Origin: Clostridium punense
GTDB lineage: Bacteria > Bacillota > Clostridia > Clostridiales > Clostridiaceae
Direction: 5' to 3'
DNA length: 59,011 nt
Assembly: GCF_017874425.1 (NCBI RefSeq)
Contig: NZ_JAGGLL010000027.1
Location: 1-59,011 of the forward strand
The notes beneath the pieces are model-generated. The model was not told the DNA's origin, ran no database searches, and was given only the letters and a program-made list of their open reading frames with translations. The number at the start of each line of letters is the position of its first letter. The first letter of the stretch is position 1. Shown here in pieces: positions 1 to 9,299 of this stretch. Both the position numbers and the translations under genes were made by a program.

Positions 1-66
1 ATCGTCTAGGAGACAAGTATTTTTTTGATAGCAGGCTACGCCTAAGAGCTGGAGGCAAAAGAGAGA

Positions 67-89
67 GCGTGCCGAGGCACGCCTTTTTT
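67..89 (+). terminator. Intrinsic terminator at left edge
   Basis: A GC-rich hairpin, GCGTGCC-GA-GGCACGC, is followed by a run of T. It must end a transcript entering from the left of the window. The 66 bases before it are purine-rich and unusually GC-rich for this region, so they could be the 3' end of a structured RNA, but I do not recognise one. Positions 90-365 hold no gene that I can see; a TTGACA at about 204 may be part of the promoter for the next gene. Confidence 0.8.
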
Positions 90-365
90 ATTTTATTTGG
101 AATTATACTATTACATTGATTTTAGAAAAAGGAAACATGCTAAATGGTTTATTGGATTTATTAAGAAATAGCTTACAAATAAAAATGGATAAAAAGTAAT
201 ACATTGACAATTGCACACTTATCACTTACAGTTAGATTAGATGGAATTTTGAATTGAGTTTCAAATATTATCTAAATAGACATTCTTTATTTATACACCA
301 ATTATTGAGGGGATTGAAAGTATAAATGTGTTAAATTCTTATTATTAGCTAGGGGTGAGAAGCTA

Positions 366-953
366 TTGAAGGAAAATGATTTTTTAAAGAAAGTTATGGT
401 AATTTCAAAAAATATAATGGAAAATGATAAAAAGTTTCATGATTTTGTTCATGTAAAAAATGTATATTTTAATATAGTAACATTATTAAAATATGAAGAG
501 GGCGATAAAGCCGCATTATTGACGGCTGCACTTTTACATGACATAAAAAGAGAGTGCAAAGAACATGGAACAAAAGGGTCATTATATGCAAAAGAAATAT
601 TGGAAAGCATTGAAGGAATTTCTAAAGAGTTTAGTGATAAGGTATGTGGAATAATCTATTCCCATGATAAGAGAGGATTTCAAGATACACATGAGAAGAA
701 AATCTTTTATGATGCTGACAAAATGGATGCTTTTGGTGAATTAGGGTTAATTAGATCTTTCATGATGTATGCCCTAGAGAATATAACAATTAAAGAGTCA
801 TGCAGTAGGTATATAGAATATATAGACTCAACATATAATAATTTATTTTTTCATATATCTAGGGAATTAGTTTATGATGATTATCTAAAAAATAAAAATA
901 GAGCTTTAAAAATGCTAATGAACTACAATAAAATTGATTTAATTTATGAATAA
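366..953 (+). CDS. HD-domain metal-dependent phosphohydrolase
   Basis: The 195-residue protein carries the HD-superfamily pattern: H25-D26 and H29 near the N-terminus, the metal-binding H58-D59 pair, and a later acidic motif at D116/D118/D121 (DADKMDA). HD proteins of this size hydrolyse phosphate esters or nucleotides, but the substrate cannot be read from the sequence. The start is a TTG preceded by a GGGGTGAGA ribosome binding site. An esterase gene follows 16 bp downstream on the same strand and is probably co-transcribed. I see no signal peptide or membrane segment, so it should be cytoplasmic. Confidence 0.8.
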   Translation: MKENDFLKKVMVISKNIMENDKKFHDFVHVKNVYFNIVTLLKYEEGDKAALLTAALLHDIKRECKEHGTKGSLYAKEILESIEGISKEFSDKVCGIIYSHDKRGFQDTHEKKIFYDADKMDAFGELGLIRSFMMYALENITIKESCSRYIEYIDSTYNNLFFHISRELVYDDYLKNKNRALKMLMNYNKIDLIYE

Positions 954-969
954 TTAGGGGGAGAAAAAC

Positions 970-1737
970 ATGGGATGGTCAGTTTTTCAATATGAAAATA
1001 ACTTTATTTCAACTACAAGAGAGGAAGCAAATGGTATTCCATTTTTAAAATTTAGACCGAAGGGATATGAAGGAGCGCTGCCAACAGTGATATTTTATCA
1101 TGGGTGGCATTCAAGTAAAGAATTTATAAGATTTAATGCGATGACAATTGCAACTTTTGGATATCAGATTATTGTTCCAGATGCTTTGCATCATGGCGAA
1201 AGGGATGTCATAGATTATGATAATCCAGGAACTATTGAAAAATATTTGTGGAAAATAATACTTCAAAGTATTAGGGAGTCTAGGCAGTTTATAGATACAA
1301 TTGTAAATCACCACGAAGCAGATGCTACAAGACTTGGGATTATGGGAAGTTCCATGGGTGCCATTACTGCAGGCGGAATTCTTGTTGAAAATCCAGATGT
1401 GAAATGCCTTATTGGGCTTAATGGAACCTTCGCTTGGCAGGAAGCTATTAAAAGAAAGTATATGCCAGAACCCAGTGAGGTGGACAAGGAACTTATAAGA
1501 TGTTATGATCCATTAAATAATAGGGATAAAATAAAAGAAAAAGCTATTTTAATATTGCATGGAGTAGGGGATACTTCAGTGCCAATTGAAACCCAAAGAT
1601 TATTTTATAATGAAGTTAGGCCACTATATATAAAAAAGCCAAGCAATATTCAATTAATTGAGGTTTCAAATATAAATCATAAGATAACCATGGGAATGAT
1701 GGAAGATGCAGTTACATGGCTTAAAGAACATCTTTAA
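970..1737 (+). CDS. Alpha/beta hydrolase (YitV-like esterase)
   Basis: The 255-residue alpha/beta-hydrolase has an HG oxyanion motif at H44-G45, a nucleophile elbow GSSMG with Ser128, and plausible triad partners Asp201 (GDTSVP) and His237 (NINHK). The layout matches the YitV/dienelactone-hydrolase-like esterases of Bacillota, which act on carboxylic esters in the cytoplasm. A strong AGGGGGAG site precedes the ATG. It follows the HD-domain gene by 16 bp and precedes an ArsR-type regulator by 51 bp, so the three may form one operon. The natural substrate is unknown. Confidence 0.85.
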   Translation: MGWSVFQYENNFISTTREEANGIPFLKFRPKGYEGALPTVIFYHGWHSSKEFIRFNAMTIATFGYQIIVPDALHHGERDVIDYDNPGTIEKYLWKIILQSIRESRQFIDTIVNHHEADATRLGIMGSSMGAITAGGILVENPDVKCLIGLNGTFAWQEAIKRKYMPEPSEVDKELIRCYDPLNNRDKIKEKAILILHGVGDTSVPIETQRLFYNEVRPLYIKKPSNIQLIEVSNINHKITMGMMEDAVTWLKEHL

Positions 1738-1788
1738 GAATTCTCCTTTTGGTAGACACAAATATAATAAGTATAAGGATGGTAAAGG

Positions 1789-2835
1789 ATGGAGATAATT
1801 TTTGAGCCCGAAGCTGGTAAGATTTATAGTATATTTACTAGTCTTTTTCTAGGATGGAATGTAAATATTCTTGAAAATCAACTAGAAATGTTTGGAGTAG
1901 ATTTTAGGGAAGAGTTAAAAGAGGAATATTACTATATAAAAATGCTACAAAATAGTAAAAAAGAGCAAATGGATTTCTTTTTTAATAGTGAATCTGAGAT
2001 TTTTAGGTTTTTTATAATTTTCGAAGAAATATGGGAATGTAAATCTATAGATAGATATGTTAACTTGATTGAAAATATGAGTAACTACTCTCTAAGAATA
2101 ATGTTGGTGAAAACATTAATAGACAATAAATTGAAAAATGATGATAAGCATATTGAGGTTATTGCTAGTAGTGAAGAGAATATTTTAGATTTTATCAAAA
2201 AATTAGATATTAGTAAGTCATCAAAATGGGACCTTTACTGCTTTTTAGATGGTATTGAAAAATATAAAGGTGAATTTATTAACTTAATAAAAGATTATGT
2301 TCCCACATTCAACAAACTATTTAATAAACAAAAAGCGGTTATTAACAAAGTTAACAACACAATGATTAATGGAATTAATTCTAATGGAATTGATTTTGTC
2401 AAGGAATATACGAACAATTTTATCAGTTTAAATGGCTTTAAAAGAATATATATAACCAATTCTTATTTTGACAGTTATTTAATCTATTTTACTTTAAGAA
2501 ACAATACTGAAGATTGCTATCTTGTGATAGGTCCATATTATAAAGAAGTGGTGAAGCAAAATGATTATATGGAAACATACTTAAAAATACTGAAAAATTT
2601 GTCTGAAAAAACCAGGTTCGGGATTATGAAGTATATTTTAGGGGAGGAAAGATATGGACAAGAAATAGCAGATAAATTTAATATATCAAATGCAAGCGTA
2701 TCGTATCACATGAACAATTTGCTCATCTTAAATTTAGTGAAAATATCTAAAAAAGACAATAAGGTGTTTTACAAGTTTAATAAGGAAAAAATATTAGAAA
2801 CCATAAAGTTTCTAGAAAAAGAATTAGAGTTATAA
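1789..2835 (+). CDS. ArsR-type winged-helix transcriptional regulator
   Basis: The 348-residue protein has a long N-terminal region without a recognised domain (about 1-265). A C-terminal winged helix (about 272-335) shows the ArsR layout: a helix ending TRFGIMKYIL, a recognition segment with NISNASVSYHMNNLL, and a beta-wing LVKISKKDNKVFYKF. Bacillota have a family of such large ArsR-like proteins whose N-terminal half is thought to sense a ligand. No cysteine metal-binding motif is evident in the HTH. It probably regulates itself and the two upstream genes; that is inference from position. Confidence 0.8.
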   Translation: MEIIFEPEAGKIYSIFTSLFLGWNVNILENQLEMFGVDFREELKEEYYYIKMLQNSKKEQMDFFFNSESEIFRFFIIFEEIWECKSIDRYVNLIENMSNYSLRIMLVKTLIDNKLKNDDKHIEVIASSEENILDFIKKLDISKSSKWDLYCFLDGIEKYKGEFINLIKDYVPTFNKLFNKQKAVINKVNNTMINGINSNGIDFVKEYTNNFISLNGFKRIYITNSYFDSYLIYFTLRNNTEDCYLVIGPYYKEVVKQNDYMETYLKILKNLSEKTRFGIMKYILGEERYGQEIADKFNISNASVSYHMNNLLILNLVKISKKDNKVFYKFNKEKILETIKFLEKELEL

Positions 2836-3434
2836 ATGGTTTGAAAAATCTAAAGAATTACAATTCTTTCTTATCAGTGTTGGAAGCAATGCATTTATCA
2901 ATAGAAAGCTTTAAATCATGAACAAGTTCACTTTGTTTAACGACTTTGGAAGGAGATTTAACTCTCACTAAAGATTAAGTTTTAGTAGAAACCTTCTACC
3001 CAAAGATGATGGAAAAGTTACCCTTTGAAAATGTCAGTAAACTGATGTAAACACTTATAAAAGAATCATGAAAATTTATAGATATGAAAAAAGGTGAAGG
3101 ATAGACTATTTTAAGCTATCCTTCTACTTTATGCCAAAATTTAAAGAATATGAAGAATACAACAAGAAATGAATATTAATATTAGAGTTCGAGTTGGAGG
3201 ATACCAAGTTACTTTGCAATAAAATAGATGGAATAGTCTTAAAAGTTAACAAATTGAAAATTGTCATTCATCACAGGTCATTTATGATTGATATCTTGCA
3301 TAGTATATTATATAATAAAAGTATCACCAGTGGTAAAATATGACATAATCAACTTCAACCTATTTTAATAATTCTATGCTAAAGATGGACTTGGATATTA
3401 CATAGCAAGAATTATATAAAAAAATTTAATAAAT
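2836..3434. other. Long intergenic stretch with decayed coding sequence
   Basis: No intact gene is visible. On the minus strand, about 2857-2965, a short open frame reads ...VKSPSKVVKQSELVHDLK and ends at a TAA. It has no start, and upstream sequence (to about 3085) continues only across stops and frame changes. This looks like a decayed gene or the shadow of a decayed plus-strand gene; I could not assign it. A terminator hairpin lies at 3089-3130. The part from 3131 to 3434 shows nothing recognisable. Confidence 0.4.
3089..3130 (+). terminator. Terminator-like hairpin
   Basis: GAAGGATAG pairs exactly with CTATCCTTC across an 11-nt loop. Flanking AAAG/CTTT extends the stem, although the T-run is short. 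It may end the ArsR-operon transcript, but it is 250 bp past the stop codon. Confidence 0.5.
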
Positions 3435-3614
3435 TAGGCATCTGAGAATAAATAAAAAGTCAAAGATGTGAAGGATATTTTGAGGTCACAAGCAAGCTTG
3501 TGCCGACAAGGAAACAGGTTCTAAAGATAGTGGAGCTATCTTGGGGTTCTGTTGACGCAGTATAACACAAAATAGACGAAGATACTGACTTATTTATTTT
3601 TTGAAGATGACTTA
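3435..3614 (+). mobile_element. MITE-like element, copy 1
   Basis: Member of the five-copy family in this window. The left end reads AGGCATCTGAGAATAAATAA and the right end TTATTTATTTTTTGAAGATG, forming imperfect terminal inverted repeats. The interior has the shared core GTCAAAGATGTGAAGG, a CACAAGC-AA-GCTTGTG hairpin, AAGGAAACAGGTTC and TTGACGCAGTATAACACAAA. There is no coding capacity. Its right end stops 2 bp before the GGGGG ribosome binding site of the glutamate dehydrogenase gene. Boundaries are good to about 3 bp; no target duplication is clear. Confidence 0.85.
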
Positions 3615-3631
3615 TAGGGGGTAACAGTATT

Positions 3632-4897
3632 ATGAAAGAAAATTTGAATCCATTTGAAAATGCTCAAAAAATGCTTAAGGAGGCTTGTGACAAACTAGGT
3701 TCTGAACCTGCAGTTTACGAAATCTTAAGTGAACCTTTAAGGGTAATTGAAGTGTCAATTCCAGTGAAAATGGATGATGGAAGTATTAAAGTTTTTAAAG
3801 GGTTTCGTTCACAGCATAATGATGCAGTTGGTCCAACAAAGGGTGGAATTAGGTTTGACAAGGATGTTACAAGAGATGAAGTAAAAGCTTTATCACTTTG
3901 GATGACTTTTAAGTGTGGTGTTACAGGAATACCTTATGGAGGTGGAAAGGGAGGAATTATAGTTGATCCTTCAACACTTTCCAAAGGAGAACTTGAACGA
4001 TTGAGCAGAGGATATATTGATGGAATATATAAGTTAATTGGTGAGAAGGTTGATGTTCCAGCTCCAGATGTAAATACAAATGGACAAATAATGGCTTGGA
4101 TGGTTGATGAATATAATAAACTTGTAGGTCATAGTGCTCTTGGAACATTAACAGGAAAGCCTGTAGAGTTTGGAGGTTCAAAAGGAAGAACAGCGGCTAC
4201 AGGATTCGGGGTAGCAGTTACAATAAGAGAAGCATTAAATAAGCTAAATATTAATATAAATAGTGCTACAGTTGCTATTCAGGCATTTGGAAATGTTGGA
4301 AGTCATACAGCTACAATTATTGAAAAAATGGGAGCAAAAGTAGTTTCGATACTAGAATATGACAGAGTAGAAAAGAGAACCTATGGAATTTATAATGAAA
4401 ATGGATTAGCTACTAAGGAATTAGCTGCATATTATGAAAAGAATCATACACTACTTGGTTTTCCAAATTCTAAAGAAATAAGTGCAGATGAGTTCTGGGC
4501 TTTAGCTGTGGATGTTCTAGTACCTGCAGCAAGAGAAAACCAAATTACTTTAGATAATGTAGATACAATAAAGGCAAAAATAATAGCTGAAGCTGCCAAT
4601 GGACCGATTACTCCAGATGCTGACAAAATACTAAACGGTAAGGAGATATTAGTAATACCAGATATTTTAGCCAATGCTGGTGGTGTAACCGTTTCCTATT
4701 TTGAATGGGTTCAAAACCTTTATGGATATTATTGGAGTGAAGAAGAAGTTGAAGAGAAAGAAGAAAAAGCAATGATAAATGCCTTCAATGATATATGGAA
4801 GATAAAAGAAGAATATATGGTTTCTATGAGAAATGCTGCTTATATGCACTCAATAAAACGAGTAGCAACAACTATGAAGCTTAGAGGTTGGTACTAA
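3632..4897 (+). CDS. gdhA: Glutamate dehydrogenase (Glu/Leu/Phe/Val family)
   Basis: This 421-residue protein has the normal length for the hexameric clostridial-type enzyme, which interconverts glutamate and 2-oxoglutarate plus ammonia. The substrate-binding KGGIR (K70), the active-site PYGGGKGG (catalytic K106) and PAPDVNTN with D146 are all present. A Rossmann fold follows with AFGNVGSH at about 219-225. The cofactor (probably NAD) is inferred from the family. The ATG lies 10 bp after GGGGG. The promoter is not obvious because a MITE ends just before the ribosome binding site. A NADH pyrophosphatase gene follows 60 bp downstream. Confidence 0.95.
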   Translation: MKENLNPFENAQKMLKEACDKLGSEPAVYEILSEPLRVIEVSIPVKMDDGSIKVFKGFRSQHNDAVGPTKGGIRFDKDVTRDEVKALSLWMTFKCGVTGIPYGGGKGGIIVDPSTLSKGELERLSRGYIDGIYKLIGEKVDVPAPDVNTNGQIMAWMVDEYNKLVGHSALGTLTGKPVEFGGSKGRTAATGFGVAVTIREALNKLNININSATVAIQAFGNVGSHTATIIEKMGAKVVSILEYDRVEKRTYGIYNENGLATKELAAYYEKNHTLLGFPNSKEISADEFWALAVDVLVPAARENQITLDNVDTIKAKIIAEAANGPITPDADKILNGKEILVIPDILANAGGVTVSYFEWVQNLYGYYWSEEEVEEKEEKAMINAFNDIWKIKEEYMVSMRNAAYMHSIKRVATTMKLRGWY

Positions 4898-4957
4898 TAA
4901 AATAGTTATAAAGTAGTTATGTGACTTCTAAATTTAAAATGGATAGGAGTAAACAAA

Positions 4958-5773
4958 ATGAATAATGAGAGCATTAAAGATTACAATGATAACTCATATT
5001 GCTTTGTATTTTCCAAAAGAGAAATTCTTCTTAAAAAGTATGAAGAAGAACCTAAATTTCTATCCCTAAATGAAGTTAAAAAGCTTGGAATTAGTAATAC
5101 GGAAATCATATATGTAGGTACTGAAGAAGAGGCTGAGTATTATGCTGCAAGTTTGAATTCCAATGACAATATTGATGAGTATTATCTAAAAGATATAGGA
5201 CAATTAAATGGAGAAGTTAATGAAAATATATTTTTACTTGCATTAAGGGGTTTACACTGCATAAATTGGTTAAAGAAAACTAAATACTGCAGCTGCTGTG
5301 GTGAAAAAGTGAAATTAGAGGTAAAGAAACCTTATATAGAGTGCTTACATTGTGGACATGAAATGCATCCCTTTGTAAATCCATGTATATTAGTTGCGGT
5401 TTTAAAGGAGGATAAAATTCTTTTAGCACGTTCGCCACACTTTCCTCCTAACCTATTTAGTCTTATAGCTGGCTTTGTTGAAGCAGGAGAGCATATTGAG
5501 AATGCAGTTAGAAGAGAAGTTAGGGAAGAGGTTGGAATTGAAATAAAGAATATTAAATATTTTGGCAGTCATCCATGGCCTTTTTCTAATTCACTTATGT
5601 TTGGTTTCATTGCTGAGCATTCTTCTGGAGAAATAAAAATAGATAATTATGAAATAGAAGCAGCTGATTGGTATTCATTAGATGATTTACCCCATATACC
5701 GGATTATAACTTCAGCTTCGCAAAGATCATAATTGACCATGTGCTAGAACTAAGACAAAAGTCACAATTGTAA
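4958..5773 (+). CDS. nudC: NAD(+) diphosphatase, Nudix family
   Basis: The 271-residue protein has a zinc ribbon (C111, C114, C129, C132) followed by a complete Nudix box from G172 (E178, R186-E187, E190-E191, G193). The NudC signature appears as SHPWPFSNS at 204-212, in place of the usual SQPWPFPxS. NudC enzymes hydrolyse NAD(H) to NMN(H) and AMP, and can remove NAD caps from RNA. The gene follows gdhA closely, so they may share a transcript, which would link it to pyridine nucleotide use. The terminator after it supports this gene as the end of the unit. Confidence 0.92.
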   Translation: MNNESIKDYNDNSYCFVFSKREILLKKYEEEPKFLSLNEVKKLGISNTEIIYVGTEEEAEYYAASLNSNDNIDEYYLKDIGQLNGEVNENIFLLALRGLHCINWLKKTKYCSCCGEKVKLEVKKPYIECLHCGHEMHPFVNPCILVAVLKEDKILLARSPHFPPNLFSLIAGFVEAGEHIENAVRREVREEVGIEIKNIKYFGSHPWPFSNSLMFGFIAEHSSGEIKIDNYEIEAADWYSLDDLPHIPDYNFSFAKIIIDHVLELRQKSQL

Positions 5774-5835
5774 ACTGAATAAACACAGTAAAAGTTTAGG
5801 CAAGGGTGTAGCTTTTTATAAATAATAATACAAGG

Positions 5836-5871
5836 AAAAACTCTTATTCATCAATAGGATAAGAGTTTTTC
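5836..5871 (+). terminator. Intrinsic terminator after nudC
   Basis: AAAAACTCTTAT and ATAAGAGTTTTT form a 12-bp stem with an 11-nt loop (TCATCAATAGG), and the right arm ends in a T-run. Confidence 0.85.
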
Positions 5872-6034
5872 ATTTCTAGTTAAATGAAAATATCTAATAT
5901 AAACCACCCACACATTTTTCTTTATGAAATAGAAAGACTTAAAAAAGTAAAGTAATGGTATTAGTTTATATGGTATAATCTTGAACATAGCAGTGAATTA
6001 AGTACTGCAATATTACTCTTAAGGAGAGAATCAT

Positions 6035-6904
6035 ATGAAAGTATCACGAGAATGTATTCACTGTCTTGCTAGACAAGCTGTTGAAATAGCTGAAGAAGCT
6101 ACAAGTAATCTAGCAGTTCAGGAAGCAATAATAAAAAAGTCCTTGAAAGAATTAGGCGAAATGGACTTTAATGAAACTGCACCTGAAATAGCTTTTAGGA
6201 TGCACCAACATGCGAAAAATATTACTGGTATAAATGATCCATATAAAAAACTGAAAAAGCAGTACAATGAAATTGCTAAAGAAATTTATGATAGAATTAA
6301 TGAAGAAAAGTGGCTAAATAATGCGGAAGATTCTTTTGATATGGCTTGTAGACTAGCTATTGCTGGGAATATCATAGATTTTTCCGTTGGATTAAAGCTC
6401 AAACCATCAGATATACTTAAATCCGTTGAGGATAGCATTAATCATGACATTTTTGGGACAGGAACAGATGCTCTTAGAGAAGCTATAAAAAAATCAAAAA
6501 AGATTATGTATATTGCTGATAATTCAGGCGAGATTATATTTGATAAATTTTTACTAAAAAAGCTTCCTTTGGATAAGGTTACATATGTAGTGAAAGGTGG
6601 ACCTATAGGTAATGATGCAACTATGGAAGATGCAATAAGTACTGGGGTTGTGGACTTAGTAAAAGTAATTGATAATGGACATTCAGCTCAAGGAACTATA
6701 TTAAAGGATTGCTCAAGTGAATTTATTAATGAATTTAATGAGGCAGACCTTATTATAAGTAAAGGGCAAGCAAATTTTGAAACTTTGAGTGATATTGGGG
6801 ATAAAAATATATTCTATTTGCTTAGAGCTAAATGCTCTTCAGTGGCAACTTCCATCGGCTGCAAGCATATGGATTATGTCCTTACTAATTATAATTGTAA
6901 GTAG
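6035..6904 (+). CDS. DUF89 family damage-control phosphatase
   Basis: The 289-residue protein matches the DUF89/ARMT1-like group of metal-dependent phosphatases proposed to remove damaged phosphometabolites. It has an N-terminal CxxC (C7, C10), a metal-site DNSGE (D162-E166) with D170 nearby, KGGPIGNDAT at 187-196 and SKGQANFE at about 242-249. Its length suits the bacterial subgroup. An extended -10 promoter, TATGGTATAAT, lies about 60 bp upstream, and the gene is single with its own terminator. The exact substrate (a sugar phosphate or nucleotide-derived compound) is not known. Confidence 0.85.
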   Translation: MKVSRECIHCLARQAVEIAEEATSNLAVQEAIIKKSLKELGEMDFNETAPEIAFRMHQHAKNITGINDPYKKLKKQYNEIAKEIYDRINEEKWLNNAEDSFDMACRLAIAGNIIDFSVGLKLKPSDILKSVEDSINHDIFGTGTDALREAIKKSKKIMYIADNSGEIIFDKFLLKKLPLDKVTYVVKGGPIGNDATMEDAISTGVVDLVKVIDNGHSAQGTILKDCSSEFINEFNEADLIISKGQANFETLSDIGDKNIFYLLRAKCSSVATSIGCKHMDYVLTNYNCK

Positions 6905-6924
6905 TATTATAGATTTTTGTATTA

Positions 6925-6961
6925 AAATAACCATGGGTAATCATATCCATGGTTATTTTAA
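6925..6961 (+). terminator. Intrinsic terminator after DUF89 gene
   Basis: AAAATAACCATGG and CCATGGTTATTTT pair across a GTAATCATAT loop, with terminal Ts. Confidence 0.8.
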
Positions 6962-7192
6962 TTTAGAAATTAATCTTTATACAGCATGAAAGTGTCATTG
7001 AATGAAGATATTGGTGATAAATTAAGTGAAAATTGCATTTGGTAATATACTTATAAATACTACGAAGGAAAGTGTAAGAGTAGTGGCTATAAATTTTTCA
7101 GCTGTATTGGTGGAATTATAACGCCATAGCCTATAGTGGTAGCAGTTATAATATTCAATAAAAGAACAAAGTTGAGAGAAGTAGGGTTATTA

Positions 7193-8086
7193 CTAGGATA
7201 AAATAGAGATTGGAAAATACAAATCACATTCACAGTATTGTTTATTACATTTTGCATAATTTATATACTCAAATCTAAATTTCTCTCTTAAATCAAAATC
7301 AATTGTTGGCATCCAAGTATTAAATACATAATTAAAGATGTGGGATAATTTATTTGAGTTTATTTCTTCAGGACGGTGAAGTCCCATATAAGTAAAAACA
7401 CCATATTTGTGTGGGACTACATTCTTAACCTTCATGTCATCTGGTACAATACTATTTTCATTTATTTGAATAGATGGCTGGTAGAGAGTGTGGGTAAGTA
7501 TTTTATTTTGTATTGAGGTAAAACCAATATACACATCTTTTTCTATGGGGTTAAATACCCTTAGTCTATGATTATAGAAAAAATCCAAGCCGTATTTATT
7601 AGCTATTTCATTCTTTAAGTTTTCCTCAACACTAACCTCATATTCAAGCCCTGCAATTGAAAAGCCAGGAGATACTACAATAGAACGGAAAAAAACAAGC
7701 CCATCTCCACAACAATTCATAAAATCGGCATTGAATTTATCTAAAATTTTCAAAGGAAAGGGGTTCTTGCGCCATTTTGCGGGAGTAGTATTAAACTCTT
7801 CTTTGAAAACTCTGTTATAGGTCCTTTCGCAGCCAAAAGAGTACTTTGAAGAAATAAATTCGATACTATTTTGATAATGCAACAAATCACTTAAAGATAA
7901 TGCGATTCTTCTTCTTCTGACATATTCCATCAACCCTGTGGAAGTAGCACCTTTCCAAATTCTAAGTAAATGAAATTTTGATATATTTACATTTTCTGAT
8001 ATGTTATCAAGGTTTAGAGGTTCTAAAATATTTAGCTCTATATATTCAGTTGTGTTTTTAATTATTTCTAATAAATAGTTATCCAT
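7193..8086 (-). CDS. AraC-family regulator with GyrI-like effector domain
   Basis: The protein starts MDNYLLEIIKNTTEYIE. I chose this ATG over an in-frame one 48 nt upstream because GGGGTG sits 7 bp before it. Residues about 8-105 form two AraC helix-turn-helix units ending in the RVFKEEFNTTPAKWRK signature. Residues about 135-290 resemble the GyrI/AraC effector-binding fold (GLEYEVSVEEN ... FTYMGLH ... FEYINY). The C-terminal CNKQYCECDLYFPI fits that family. The divergent nucleotidyltransferase gene begins 120 bp away and is a possible target; no operator was identified. Confidence 0.85.
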   Translation of the reverse strand: MDNYLLEIIKNTTEYIELNILEPLNLDNISENVNISKFHLLRIWKGATSTGLMEYVRRRRIALSLSDLLHYQNSIEFISSKYSFGCERTYNRVFKEEFNTTPAKWRKNPFPLKILDKFNADFMNCCGDGLVFFRSIVVSPGFSIAGLEYEVSVEENLKNEIANKYGLDFFYNHRLRVFNPIEKDVYIGFTSIQNKILTHTLYQPSIQINENSIVPDDMKVKNVVPHKYGVFTYMGLHRPEEINSNKLSHIFNYVFNTWMPTIDFDLREKFRFEYINYAKCNKQYCECDLYFPISILS

Positions 8087-8206
8087 ATTTCTACACCCCA
8101 GCAATTTTTGTCCTGTATTGATAAAAGTATACAAGTATAATTATATCATAAGCAAAAGAACGAGAACAATTACTCCTTTATTAATGGAAAGAAAGGATTT
8201 GAGAAT

Positions 8207-9121
8207 ATGGAAGAATTATTGCAGAAAGATTTAAAAGAGCGTTATGATGCAGCTGTAGAGAGCTTTGTTAGTAAAGTTAAGAAGGATCCTAATGTTATAG
8301 CGGTTATTGTATGTGGCAGTGTAGCCTATGATGTTGTATGGGAAAATAGCGATATAGATATGACAGTGGTTCTTCGGGATCAAACTCTTAATAATACCTC
8401 TTATTGCATTGTGGAAGACGGCATAACTATTAATGTTGATCTTGTACTAAGAAGCGGTTTTGTAAGATGGATGGGAAAAAGCATTGGAGGTTCCTTTTCT
8501 CAATCATACCTAGCCAAAGGCAAAATTATTTATACCACAGATGATAGTTTATATGAATGTTTTGAGGATATGAAAAAAATAGGAAGCGATGACATTGCCT
8601 TAACAGTATTTTATAATGCTTGTGAACTTGTGAGTATATATGATAAGTGCCAAAAATGGCTATATGCAAGGAAAGATCCCCTTTATGCGCAGTACTATCT
8701 GTTAAAGGCAGCGGAAGTTATAGCTAGGATAGAACTTTGTATAAATGGAGAACCCATTTCCCGTGAATCCATTCAGAAGGCGCTTAAGCTAAATCCAGAG
8801 GTAATTACACCCTTCTACCAAGAGCCAATGTCTCATCACTTTAGTGAAGAAGAAGTTTCAAGGACTATAAAAGCTCTTGATGAGTACCTAGAAAATCGTC
8901 TTGATATTATTACAAAGCCAGTAATTGATTTTATGGCGGATGAACAAATAAAAACTAGCACGCTTATTTCTAAACACTTTCATATGGAGGGACATTTTAT
9001 TGTTTCTATATTTGAATATCTAGCTGAGAAAGGCGTTATTGAAAAGGTATCACAAACAATTCGAATAACCCCTAAAGGTAAGATGTCTGTGGAAGAACTA
9101 GGCTTTTTATATATTCCATAA
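8207..9121 (+). CDS. Nucleotidyltransferase-domain protein with C-terminal winged helix
   Basis: The 304-residue protein has a polymerase-beta-type nucleotidyltransferase fold: the GS motif in VIVCGSVAYDVVW, the catalytic SDIDMTV (DxD), and a third acidic residue in NVDLVLR. The middle is helical, resembling antibiotic nucleotidyltransferases. The last about 60 residues (STLISKHFHMEGHFIVSIFE then AEKGVIEKVSQTIRITPKG) look like a winged helix. It stands divergent from the AraC-GyrI regulator. Substrate unknown; an aminoglycoside-type or a protein-AMPylating role is possible. Confidence 0.75.
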   Translation: MEELLQKDLKERYDAAVESFVSKVKKDPNVIAVIVCGSVAYDVVWENSDIDMTVVLRDQTLNNTSYCIVEDGITINVDLVLRSGFVRWMGKSIGGSFSQSYLAKGKIIYTTDDSLYECFEDMKKIGSDDIALTVFYNACELVSIYDKCQKWLYARKDPLYAQYYLLKAAEVIARIELCINGEPISRESIQKALKLNPEVITPFYQEPMSHHFSEEEVSRTIKALDEYLENRLDIITKPVIDFMADEQIKTSTLISKHFHMEGHFIVSIFEYLAEKGVIEKVSQTIRITPKGKMSVEELGFLYIP

Positions 9122-9299
9122 GTAGATTTTAATTACTATGATTAAGTGGCAACAACAGTATTAAAACTTCAAGTCAGAGATTTCTTATAAGTACTAGGTG
9201 ATTAACTTAAGTAAATTTCATTGATAGAAGTGCAAATTTGAATTTGATGTTGTTAAGCAAAACCAGCTTATTCATTATTTTAAGAGGGGAGAGAATTAT

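Noticed and set aside
1111-1314. Minus-strand open frame inside the esterase gene
   Set aside because: No ribosome binding site; it is a shadow of the well-supported plus-strand hydrolase. The same applies to the long opposite-strand frames inside gdhA, the UvrA gene, asnA and the clamp gene.
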